A stretch of 64,000 bases of DNA, taken from NCBI GenBank assembly GCA_036351115.1, contig JAZBOL010000060.1:62001-126000 (forward strand), given 5' to 3'. Positions 9,114-16,970 of this stretch are shown here, in pieces. The notes under the pieces were generated by a model. It made no database searches. It was not told the DNA's origin and was given only the letters and a program-made list of their open reading frames with translations. The position numbers and the translations under genes are program-made. Numbering within the stretch: the stretch's first letter is position 1; each line of letters starts with the position of its first letter. Source of the stretch: Marinihelvus sp036351115 (GTDB lineage Bacteria > Pseudomonadota > Gammaproteobacteria > Xanthomonadales > SZUA-36).

Positions 9114-11321
9114 TCAATCGTCGAGCCGTTGTCCATTGTTCGCCGCCCATGGTTCGCCGGGCTCCGGCGCAAGCCAGATCGTGGCCAGCGGCGGCAGGGT
9201 CAGTTCGATGGAGGCGCTGCGGCCGTTGGCCTCCATGTCATCGACCTCCAGCACGTCCGTTGCCAGGCCGCCGCTGCCGCCATAGCGGTCCTCGTCCGTG
9301 TTCAGCAACACCCGGTAGCGCCGGGCATCGGGTACACCCATGCGAAAACCGTGCCGCACGACCGGGGTGAAATTGCTCACGCTCACGATCCACCGGCCCC
9401 TGGCTGACCACCGGACCCAGGAGAAGACGCTGGCGTCACGATCGGTGCAGTCGATCCACTCGAATCCCGCGTCGCTGAAATCCACTTCATGCAGCGCGGG
9501 CTCGGCCCGGTAACGGGTATTGAGGTCACGCACCAGGTCCCGCATGCCCCGATGCGGTGCATGGTCGAGCAGGTGCCAGTCCAGCGAGGCATCGTGATTC
9601 CATTCCCGCTGCTGGGCGAACTCGCCGCCCATGAACAGGAGCTTCTTGCCCGGATGGGCCCACATGAAGCCGAAATAGGCCCGCAGGTTCGCGAAGCGCT
9701 GCCAGTCGTCCCCCGGCATTTTGCCCAGGAGCGAGCCCTTGCCATGCACCACCTCGTCGTGGGACAGGGGCAGGATGAAGTTTTCCGTGAACGCGTACAC
9801 CAGGCCGAAGGTCATCTTGTCGTGGTGGTGCTTGCGGTGAACCGGCTCTTCCTTCATGTACGACAGCGTGTCGTTCATCCAGCCCATGTTCCACTTGTAG
9901 GTAAAGCCGAGGCCGCCCGCGTCCGTGGGACGCGACACCCCGGGCCAGGCGGTGGATTCCTCGGCGTGGCTGCCGGCGCCTTCGAGGTGAACGACGGCGT
10001 TGAGCCGCTTCAGAAAAGCCACCGCTTCGAGATTCTCGTTGCCGCCCTGTTCATTGGGCACCCATTCGTCGTCTTTCCGGGAATAGTCGAGGTACAGCAT
10101 GGAGGCCACGGCGTCCACGCGCAGGGCGTCGATATGGAATTGCCGGATCCAGTACAGGGCGCTGCCGATCAGGTAGTTGATCACTTCGCGCCGCCCGTAA
10201 TTGAAGATCAGCGTGCCCCAGTCCTTGTGTTCACCCTTGCGCGGGTCGGCGTGTTCGTACAGGGCCGTTCCGTCGAACCGGCGCAGCCCGTGCTCGTCCT
10301 TCGGAAAATGCGCCGGCACCCAGTCCGCGATGACGCCGATGCCCGCCTGGTGCAGCTGGTCCACGAGGTACCGGAAATCATCCGGGTCACCGAACCGCTG
10401 GGTGGGGGAGAACAGGCCGATGGGCTGGTACCCCCAGCTGCCATCGAAGGGATGCTCGGTCACGGGCAGCAACTCGACATGGGTAAAGCCCAGGTCCTGG
10501 ACGTAGGAAACGAGCTGTTGCGCCATATCGCGGTAGGACAGCAGTTCGCCGTGTTCCCCCCGGCGCCAGGAGCCCAGGTGCACCTCGTAGATGCTCATGG
10601 GCTCGTCGAGTGCCGGTACGGTGCTGCGACGCGCCATCCAGGCGTCGTCGCGCCAGCGATGCTGCGTGTCATACACCACCGAGGCATTGCCCGGTGGCGC
10701 CTCGTGGTACTGGCCCACGGGGTCGGATTTGAGGGGCAGGAGGCGGCCCGCCCCGTCGAGCATCTCGTACTTGTAATGCGCGCCCGGCTCCACCCCTGGC
10801 ACGAAAATCTCCCAGATGCCGTTCCCGGGGTGCAGGCGCATGACGTGCCGGCGCCCGTCCCACTGGTTGAAATCGCCGATGACGCTGACCCGGGTCGCGT
10901 TGGGCGCCCACACGGCGAATACCGTGCCCCGCACCCCGAGGACCTGCGTGACATGTGCGCCGAGTTTCCGGTACAGGTCGGCGTGAGACCCCTCGCCGAG
11001 CAGGTAAAGATCGAGATCGCCCAGGGTGGAAGGAAAGCGGTAGGCGTCCTCCCGCTCCCAGTGAGCGCCGTCGGCCCCTGTGACGCGCAGGCGCCAGGCT
11101 CGCAGCCTGGGCGGCAGCGGCGCCACGAAAACGCCGCCCGGATGCGCGACATCCATGACCGCTCGCTCCTTACCGTCCCGGTCGAGCAGGCTGACGCTGC
11201 GCGCGCCGGGTTCGAAGATGCGCACCACCCGCCGGCCATTCTCACCGTGCACGCCGAGCACGGAAAACGGATCGTTGTGCGCGCCATCGACGATGGCCTG
11301 GAACGTGGCGTCAGGGCTCAT
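9114..11321 (-). CDS. glgB: 1,4-alpha-glucan branching enzyme GlgB
   Basis: A 735-residue GH13 branching enzyme that makes alpha-1,6 branches in glycogen. It has the long two-module N-terminus (NDPFSVLGVHGENGRRVVRIF, then a CBM48-like module around VFAVWAPNATRVSVIGDFN) and a complete catalytic barrel: nucleophile Asp in DALRVDAVASMLYLDYS, acid Glu in EESTAWPGVS, and the third Asp in PLSHDEVVHGKGS. GEFAQQREWNHD is another family signature. The length is like E. coli GlgB (728). The start lies 3 nt after the glgC stop. Confidence 0.97.
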   Translation of the reverse strand: MSPDATFQAIVDGAHNDPFSVLGVHGENGRRVVRIFEPGARSVSLLDRDGKERAVMDVAHPGGVFVAPLPPRLRAWRLRVTGADGAHWEREDAYRFPSTLGDLDLYLLGEGSHADLYRKLGAHVTQVLGVRGTVFAVWAPNATRVSVIGDFNQWDGRRHVMRLHPGNGIWEIFVPGVEPGAHYKYEMLDGAGRLLPLKSDPVGQYHEAPPGNASVVYDTQHRWRDDAWMARRSTVPALDEPMSIYEVHLGSWRRGEHGELLSYRDMAQQLVSYVQDLGFTHVELLPVTEHPFDGSWGYQPIGLFSPTQRFGDPDDFRYLVDQLHQAGIGVIADWVPAHFPKDEHGLRRFDGTALYEHADPRKGEHKDWGTLIFNYGRREVINYLIGSALYWIRQFHIDALRVDAVASMLYLDYSRKDDEWVPNEQGGNENLEAVAFLKRLNAVVHLEGAGSHAEESTAWPGVSRPTDAGGLGFTYKWNMGWMNDTLSYMKEEPVHRKHHHDKMTFGLVYAFTENFILPLSHDEVVHGKGSLLGKMPGDDWQRFANLRAYFGFMWAHPGKKLLFMGGEFAQQREWNHDASLDWHLLDHAPHRGMRDLVRDLNTRYRAEPALHEVDFSDAGFEWIDCTDRDASVFSWVRWSARGRWIVSVSNFTPVVRHGFRMGVPDARRYRVLLNTDEDRYGGSGGLATDVLEVDDMEANGRSASIELTLPPLATIWLAPEPGEPWAANNGQRLDD

Positions 11322-11324
11322 CGG

Positions 11325-12608
11325 TCAGCGCGTGTGGTAGAGAAACTGCCCGAGCATCTCGGCCGTGACCAGCGTCCGTCCCCCGTCCGTGATCCGCAGC
11401 CCGGCGGCCCGGTCTTCCTCCGGGTCGAACCCGATCCGCATGCCTTCGGGAATCACGGTGCCCCGGTCGACGATGGCATTTTGCACCTGGGCGTTCCGCA
11501 TGATCTCGGCATCGGGCAGGACCACGGAACGGTTCACCCCGGCGTAGGAGTGCACCCGGGCACCGGAAAACAACAGGGAATCTCGTACCGCGGCCCCGGA
11601 CACGATGCAGCCGGCGGAGACGAGGGAGCCCACGGCCTCGCCGCGGCGACCGGCCTCGTCGAAAATGAACTTGGCCGGCGGCAACTGTTCCTGGAAGGTG
11701 TAGATCGGCCACTGCCGGTCATAAAGGTTCAGGGGCGTTTTCACGTAGGTCAACTCGATGTTGGCCTGCCAGAAGGCATCCAGTGTCCCCACGTCGCGCC
11801 AATAGGCCTGGGCCCCGGTCTCGGGATCGCGAAAGGGGTAGGCATAAATCCGGTACTTTTCGATGATGGCGGGGATCACGTCCCGGCCAAAATCGTGGGT
11901 CGTGTCCGTGGTGTCCGAGTCCTTGATCAATTGCTCGAACAGGAATCCGGTGTTGAACACGTAGTTCCCCATCGAGGCCAGGCAGATGCCGGGTTTGCCC
12001 GGGATCGAGTTGGGCTTCCCGGGCTTTTCGTCGAAGGCGATCACCCGGCCGTTCTCGTCGACGGTCATGACGCCAAGCTGCCCGGCCGCCTCCTCGACGG
12101 GCACCTCGACGCAGCACACGGTCATGTCCGCCTCGCGCTCCGTGTGCCAGGCGAGAAAGGGGCCATAGTCCATCTTGTAGACGTGGTCGCCGGCGAGAAT
12201 CAGCACGAGGCGGGGGTTGTGGGTCCGGATGATGTCGATGTTCTGGTACACCGCGTCCGCCGTGCCCCGGTACCACTCACCGCCCACGCGCTGGGACGCC
12301 GGCAGAATCTCCACGAATTCACGCGTCCCGGCCTGGAACCCGGTCCAGCCGCGCACCAGGTGCCGGATCAGGGAGTGGGCCTTGTACTGGGTCAGCACCC
12401 CGATGCGGCGAACCCCCGAGTTGATGCAGTTGGACAGGGGGAAGTCGATGATACGGGCGTTGCCACCGAAATACACCGCCGGCTTGGCGCGCCAGCGTGT
12501 GAGCTCATAGAGCCGGGAACCCTGGCCGCCCGCCAGGATCAGGGCCAGCGTATCGCGCGTCAGGCGGCTGACGTGCCGGCCTTCACCGGCGGAATGTCCC
12601 AGGTTCAT
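11325..12608 (-). CDS. glgC: Glucose-1-phosphate adenylyltransferase GlgC
   Basis: A 427-residue ADP-glucose pyrophosphorylase, the committed step of bacterial glycogen synthesis. The N-terminal nucleotidyltransferase motif LILAGGQGSRLYELT is followed by RAKPAVYFGGNARIIDFPLSNCINSG, and the C-terminal part has left-handed beta-helix character. Binding segments such as ILAGDHVYKMDY are intact. Length equals that of E. coli GlgC (431). The ADP-glucose it makes is the substrate of glycogen synthase GlgA, which is not present in this window. It lies 57 nt after malQ and 3 nt before glgB. Confidence 0.96.
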   Translation of the reverse strand: MNLGHSAGEGRHVSRLTRDTLALILAGGQGSRLYELTRWRAKPAVYFGGNARIIDFPLSNCINSGVRRIGVLTQYKAHSLIRHLVRGWTGFQAGTREFVEILPASQRVGGEWYRGTADAVYQNIDIIRTHNPRLVLILAGDHVYKMDYGPFLAWHTEREADMTVCCVEVPVEEAAGQLGVMTVDENGRVIAFDEKPGKPNSIPGKPGICLASMGNYVFNTGFLFEQLIKDSDTTDTTHDFGRDVIPAIIEKYRIYAYPFRDPETGAQAYWRDVGTLDAFWQANIELTYVKTPLNLYDRQWPIYTFQEQLPPAKFIFDEAGRRGEAVGSLVSAGCIVSGAAVRDSLLFSGARVHSYAGVNRSVVLPDAEIMRNAQVQNAIVDRGTVIPEGMRIGFDPEEDRAAGLRITDGGRTLVTAEMLGQFLYHTR

Positions 12609-12665
12609 GGTGTGCTTCCGATCGCCATTCAGATCATCAGTCTACCGGATGATCCTGACTGTCTC

Positions 12666-14252
12666 TCACGCCCGGCCGGAAGCTTCCACGAGTCGCGCGA
12701 CCCCCCGCTGGAATGACGGCGACAGCTGGTCGGGCAAAAAGCGCCATCGCCAGTTGTCGTTGGTCGTTCCCGGGATGTTGAGGCGCGCCTGCGTACCCAG
12801 CCCCAGGAAATCCTGCAGGGGCGCGACTGCCAGCCTCGCCGGCGTCGAGAAGGCGAGTTCCACCAGGTCCAGGTGGATCGTTTCCGGGGCGCCGTCGGTC
12901 AGGCGCAGCACGTTCTCCCGCGTTTCGAGCAGCTCCGCTTCGGAGCGGGTGTCATCCCGGCCACCCTCGAACCAGCCCGCGGTGGTGTCGTTGTCATGGG
13001 TGCCGGTGTAGCACACGCTGTGCGAATGGATGCCCTGCGGATCGAAATCCGGATCGCTGACATCGAACTGCAGCACCACCATGCCGGGAATCCGGTGACG
13101 GTGGCGGAGCGCGTCCACCTCGGGGGTGATCACACCCAGGTCTTCGGCCACGATGGGCAGGGCGCCGAGCTGTCGCTCCATGGCCTCGAAGAGCCCATCG
13201 CCGGGCCCCGGCTCCCACTGGCCGCCGCGAGCCGTTGTTTCACCGAAGGGCACCGCCCAGTAGGCCTCGAAACCGCGGAAATGGTCGATGCGCACGAGGT
13301 CGTTCAGTCGTGCAGCGTGGCGGACCCGTTCGACCCACCAGCGATAGTCCTGGCTGGCATGGAAATCCCAGTCATACAGGGGATTGCCCCAGAGCTGCCC
13401 ATCGGCGCTGAAGTAATCCGGGGGCACGCCGGCCACCGCATCGGGGCGGCCGTCCTCGTCGATGCGCAGGATCTCGGGGTGCGCCCAGGCGTCGCTGCTG
13501 TCCAGGGCGATGTAGATCGGCATGTCGCCGAACAGGCGAACGCCCCGGCCATTGGCCGCCGCCTTCAGTTTTGCCCACTGCTGGTCGAAAAAGAACTGCT
13601 GGACACGAATGGCGTCCAGTTCATCCGCGTGACGCTCGCGAATCCTCTCGAGGGCTTCCGGCTCGCGATGCACGTATTCCGGTGACCACTCCGGCCACGG
13701 TCTTTCCGCATGCTGAGCCTTGAGAATGCGAAACAGGGCGTAGTCATCCAGCCACGCCGCGCCGTGTTCCGCGAGGAAGGCATCGAAGGCGGCCCGCTCC
13801 TCGTCGCTCGACCGCTCGAGAAAACGTCCGGCGGCCACGCCGAGCAGTGCGCCCCTGCGCGGAATCAACGAGCCGTAATCCACCGTGTCCTCAGGCAGGT
13901 CCCGCAGGACGTCGAGCTCCTCCGCCCCGAGGTAGCCGGCGCGCACGAGCGGCTCCAGGCCGATGAGGTTCTCATTGCCGGCGAAGGCCGACAGCGGCTG
14001 GTACGGCGAATCACCGTAGGCAGTCGGTCCGGTCGGCAGGAACTGCCAGACGCTGAGTTTCATGGTCACCAGGGCATCGAGAAACGCATGGGCGGCATCG
14101 CCGATGTCACCGATGCCAAAAGGCGACGGCAGAGACGTGAAATGAAGTGCAATGCCGGCCGCAGGCCGCTCCGGGAGCACGGCACGGGCGCCTTCGGGCT
14201 GGCCGGCGGAGCTCAGAGACACCGGGGCGTGTTCGAGGGCGGGATCGTTCAT
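12666..14252 (-). CDS. malQ: 4-alpha-glucanotransferase (amylomaltase)
   Basis: A 528-residue GH77 enzyme that disproportionates maltodextrins, releasing glucose and longer chains for phosphorylase. GH77 motifs are intact: RLFGDMPIYIALDSSDAW, GVPPDYFSADGQLWGNPLYDW, the nucleophile Asp in VRIDHFRGFEAYWAVP, the acid Glu in PIVAEDLGVITP, and the third Asp in YTGTHDNDTTAGW. It is of the short type (about 500-530), without the long N-terminal extension of E. coli MalQ. Its ATG overlaps the glk stop by 4 nt, so glucose release and phosphorylation are translationally coupled. Confidence 0.96.
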   Translation of the reverse strand: MNDPALEHAPVSLSSAGQPEGARAVLPERPAAGIALHFTSLPSPFGIGDIGDAAHAFLDALVTMKLSVWQFLPTGPTAYGDSPYQPLSAFAGNENLIGLEPLVRAGYLGAEELDVLRDLPEDTVDYGSLIPRRGALLGVAAGRFLERSSDEERAAFDAFLAEHGAAWLDDYALFRILKAQHAERPWPEWSPEYVHREPEALERIRERHADELDAIRVQQFFFDQQWAKLKAAANGRGVRLFGDMPIYIALDSSDAWAHPEILRIDEDGRPDAVAGVPPDYFSADGQLWGNPLYDWDFHASQDYRWWVERVRHAARLNDLVRIDHFRGFEAYWAVPFGETTARGGQWEPGPGDGLFEAMERQLGALPIVAEDLGVITPEVDALRHRHRIPGMVVLQFDVSDPDFDPQGIHSHSVCYTGTHDNDTTAGWFEGGRDDTRSEAELLETRENVLRLTDGAPETIHLDLVELAFSTPARLAVAPLQDFLGLGTQARLNIPGTTNDNWRWRFLPDQLSPSFQRGVARLVEASGRA

Positions 14253-15271
14253 GGCGTTCGTCCTGGGGATACCGCCTCCTGGAAATCACGCAGCGCGCCA
14301 TAGGCCGCGCCCAGGAGACCGGGGTCGTCATGGGTGATGAGGTGGGCCGGCACACGTTCCATGAGCGAACGATGACGTCCCTTGTGTTCGAAGGCGGCGC
14401 GAAAACCGCTGGCCGCCAGCAGCTCCGGGTAGCGCTTCACGATGCCGCCGGCGATGAAAACGCCCTGCTCGGCGCCCAGCTCGAGGGCGAGGTCGCCGGC
14501 CACCTGCCCCAGCACCTCGAAAAACAGCTTGACCGCCTCGACGGCCAGGCGATCCTGCCGGGCCTCGGCGCGGCCAAAGATGTCGGCGGCGCTCAGGGGC
14601 TCCTCCGGCGAACCGTGCAACCGCTGCAGCGCGCGATGGATGTTGACCAGGCCAGGACCGGATAGCAACCGCTCGTCGGAGACACGCTCGAAGCGCTCCC
14701 GGAGCACCTGGAGCACCTCGATCTGCCGGGCCGATTCGGGAGAGAAACCTCGGTGACCGCCCTCCCCCACCACGGGGTAGAGCCTGCCGTCGCGCCCGAG
14801 GAGTCCCGCGACGCCGAGACCCGTTCCGGGTCCCAGCACGGCCACGGTGAATCCCGAGGCCGGGTCCAGGGTGCTGAAGTGGCGGCCGTCCGATGACGCA
14901 TCGGACAGATCTTCCCCGCCGAGGAACGGCAGGGAAAGCGCAATGGCTTCGAAGTCGTTCAGCAATCGCACGGACCGGGCCCCGAGATGTGCCCGCAGGT
15001 CCTCGCTTCCGAGGCGCCAGTGGTTGTTCGTGAAGCGCACGGCGCCGTCCACAATGGGGCCGGCGGCGGCGAGGCAAACGCCCGCGGGACGTGCCGCCCC
15101 CACCTGCGCCAGGTAGTGGTCGATCGCGTCGATGGCGGTGGCGAAATCGCCGCAGGCCAGCTTCACGACCTCGCTGTACGCGGGCCGCTCGGGGCTGGCC
15201 AGGGCAAAGCGGGCGTTCGTGCCGCCGATATCGCCGATCAGCAGGGCCGGTCCTGACCTGGGATCGGTCAT
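14249..15271 (-). CDS. glk: Glucokinase
   Basis: A 340-residue ATP-dependent glucokinase of the E. coli Glk type. The N-terminal phosphate-binding motif LLIGDIGGTNARFALA is intact, and the sugar-binding and later ATP-site segments NDFEAIALSLPFL, VLGPGTGLGVAGLL and VGEGGHRGFSP are clear. It phosphorylates glucose set free by MalQ and by the periplasmic amylase. It lies 43 nt downstream of the MFS transporter gene and overlaps malQ by 4 nt, so it belongs to the same operon. Confidence 0.95.
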   Translation of the reverse strand: MTDPRSGPALLIGDIGGTNARFALASPERPAYSEVVKLACGDFATAIDAIDHYLAQVGAARPAGVCLAAAGPIVDGAVRFTNNHWRLGSEDLRAHLGARSVRLLNDFEAIALSLPFLGGEDLSDASSDGRHFSTLDPASGFTVAVLGPGTGLGVAGLLGRDGRLYPVVGEGGHRGFSPESARQIEVLQVLRERFERVSDERLLSGPGLVNIHRALQRLHGSPEEPLSAADIFGRAEARQDRLAVEAVKLFFEVLGQVAGDLALELGAEQGVFIAGGIVKRYPELLAASGFRAAFEHKGRHRSLMERVPAHLITHDDPGLLGAAYGALRDFQEAVSPGRTP

Positions 15272-15314
15272 GGACGTCCGCCCGCCCGCAGGATAAAGAT
15301 CGACCGCCTCATGA

Positions 15315-16820
15315 TCAAAGCGCCTCCGGCTCCGCTTCCCGGTCGACCAGCAGCGTCAGGAACCCCGCGAGCGCGAGGGAGACGCCACCGATCACCAGGC
15401 CGAAGATGGGCTCTCCACCGAAGCCTTCGCGCAACAACAGGCCCAGGAGGCTCGCGGCCACGAGCTGAGGAATCACGATGAAGAAATTGAAAATGCCCAT
15501 GTACACGCCCATCTTGGACGCCGGCAGCGCGCCGGACAGTAAAGCATAGGGCAGGGACAGGATCGAGGCCCAGGCGACGCCGACACCGACCATGGGCAGC
15601 AGCAGCCAGGCCGGGTCGCGAATCCAGAAAAAGGACGCGAGCGCCAGTCCGCCGAGGCAGAGATTCAGCAGGTGGCACATCCGACAGCCCAGCCGGTGGG
15701 CCAGGAAAGGGATGGCAAGGGCGGCGAGGGCGGCAAAGCCGTTGTAGGCGGCGAACAGGACACCGACCCAGTTGGCGCCCTCGTTGTAGGCGGTGCTGGT
15801 GACGTCCGTGGTGCCATAGTGGAAGGACGTGACGGCCGACGTGCCGTAAATCCACATGGCGAACAGGGCGAACCAGGAAAAGAACTGGACCACCGCCAGC
15901 TGCTTCATGACCCGCGGCATGGCGAACAGGTCGTTCATCACCTGGTAAAAGCCGTTGTCCGTGGCGTCCCGTTCCTGCATTCGCGCCGTCAGGAAACACA
16001 GGACACCGAACATGGCCAGCCCCACGCCCAGGATGTACAGCTGCTTGTCGAGTCCGGTGGTCACCCAGGCGGTCAGCGCCAGCCCCACGACCGTGAAACC
16101 GATGCCGAAGCGTCGATAACCGTTGGCACTGCGAGCCGGACCACTCGTGATGACCGCCGCGGCGGGCTCGGCGTCATCGAAGGCGGCCAGTTCTTCCGGC
16201 GAGTACTCCCGGCTCTTCAGCACGGTCCAGCTGACCGCCAGCAGGAAGGCCGCGCCACCGATGTAGAACGACCACTTTACGGAATCGGGGATCTGCCCCG
16301 CGGCGGCCGTGTTGCTCACGTCGAACACGTTGGCCAGGACCCAGGGCAGCGCCGACGCGACCACGGCACCCACGCCGATGAAAAAACTCTGCATGGCGAA
16401 GCCGTAGGTGCGCTGTTCCGGTGGCAGGTTGTCGCCGACGAACGCCCGGAAAGGCTCCATGGACACGTTGATGCTCGCGTCCATGATCCACAGCATGCCC
16501 GCGGCGATCCACAGGGTCGGCGAGTTGGGCATGACGAACAGCGCCAGGGAGGCGACGATGGCGCCGATCAGAAAATAGGGGCGACGGCGACCGAGCCGGT
16601 TCCAGGTCCGGTCACTCAGGTACCCGATGATGGGCTGCACCACGAGCCCGGTCACCGGGGCGGCGACCCAGAGGATCGGCAGCTGCTCGATCTCGGCGCC
16701 CAGGGTCTGGAAAATGCGGCTGACGTTGGCGTTCTGTAGTGCAAATCCCATCTGGATTCCCAGGAATCCGAAGCACATGTTCCAGATCTGCCAGAAGCTG
16801 AGCCTTGGTTTTCTTATCAT
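15315..16820 (-). CDS. MFS sugar transporter (SLC45/GPH-like), first gene of the maltodextrin-glycogen operon
   Basis: A 501-residue inner-membrane carrier with about 12 membrane segments. N-terminal features WQIWNMCFGFLGIQMGFALQ and GYLSDRTWNRLGRRRPYFLIGA are typical of the SLC45-like sugar:cation group that includes the maltose transporter MalY of Caulobacter. It probably imports maltose or short maltodextrins made in the periplasm. It is divergent from the amylase gene, with a LacI-type operator at 16862-16875 between them, and it heads the operon that continues into glk, malQ and glgCBPX. The substrate is inferred from the context, not from residues. Confidence 0.88.
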   Translation of the reverse strand: MIRKPRLSFWQIWNMCFGFLGIQMGFALQNANVSRIFQTLGAEIEQLPILWVAAPVTGLVVQPIIGYLSDRTWNRLGRRRPYFLIGAIVASLALFVMPNSPTLWIAAGMLWIMDASINVSMEPFRAFVGDNLPPEQRTYGFAMQSFFIGVGAVVASALPWVLANVFDVSNTAAAGQIPDSVKWSFYIGGAAFLLAVSWTVLKSREYSPEELAAFDDAEPAAAVITSGPARSANGYRRFGIGFTVVGLALTAWVTTGLDKQLYILGVGLAMFGVLCFLTARMQERDATDNGFYQVMNDLFAMPRVMKQLAVVQFFSWFALFAMWIYGTSAVTSFHYGTTDVTSTAYNEGANWVGVLFAAYNGFAALAALAIPFLAHRLGCRMCHLLNLCLGGLALASFFWIRDPAWLLLPMVGVGVAWASILSLPYALLSGALPASKMGVYMGIFNFFIVIPQLVAASLLGLLLREGFGGEPIFGLVIGGVSLALAGFLTLLVDREAEPEAL

Positions 16821-16861
16821 GGCGGAAGTGTAGCAACCGAATCCCCCTTAACCGCCGGAAT

Positions 16862-16875
16862 TACAATCGTATTCA
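16862..16875 (+). promoter_or_regulatory. LacI-type operator in the divergent MFS/amylase promoter
   Basis: The 14-mer TACAATCGTATTCA has a central CG and the right half CGTATTCA shared with sites at 24562 and 25802; 10 of 14 positions agree in all three. It lies 41 nt from the MFS start on one side and about 95 nt from the amylase start on the other, so it could control both. The probable ligand-responsive repressor is the LacI-family protein encoded at 24740-25804. Its left half is the weakest match of the three. Confidence 0.65.
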
Positions 16876-16970
16876 TGGGCCAACACCGGCCCGGAATAGC
16901 CGGACCTGCGCCCGCCTTGGGTAGGATTCCTTACTGCGATGCGATGAAAACAACGAGCTGGAGAACGACC

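Noticed and set aside
12609..12665. A possible LacI operator between malQ and glgC (around GATCGCCATTCA)
   Set aside because: The spacing around the central CG does not fit the other three sites; it lacks the CGTATTCA half.
4699..12716. Very long opposite-strand open frames across glgX-glgC (up to about 1000 codons)
   Set aside because: They are mirror frames of high-GC genes with clear catalytic motifs on the minus strand, and the opposite frames have no recognisable domains.
16875..16970. Earlier ATGs at 16875 and 16944 for the amylase gene
   Set aside because: The first overlaps the operator and neither has a ribosome site; the ATG at 16971 has GGAG at the right distance and starts a normal signal peptide.
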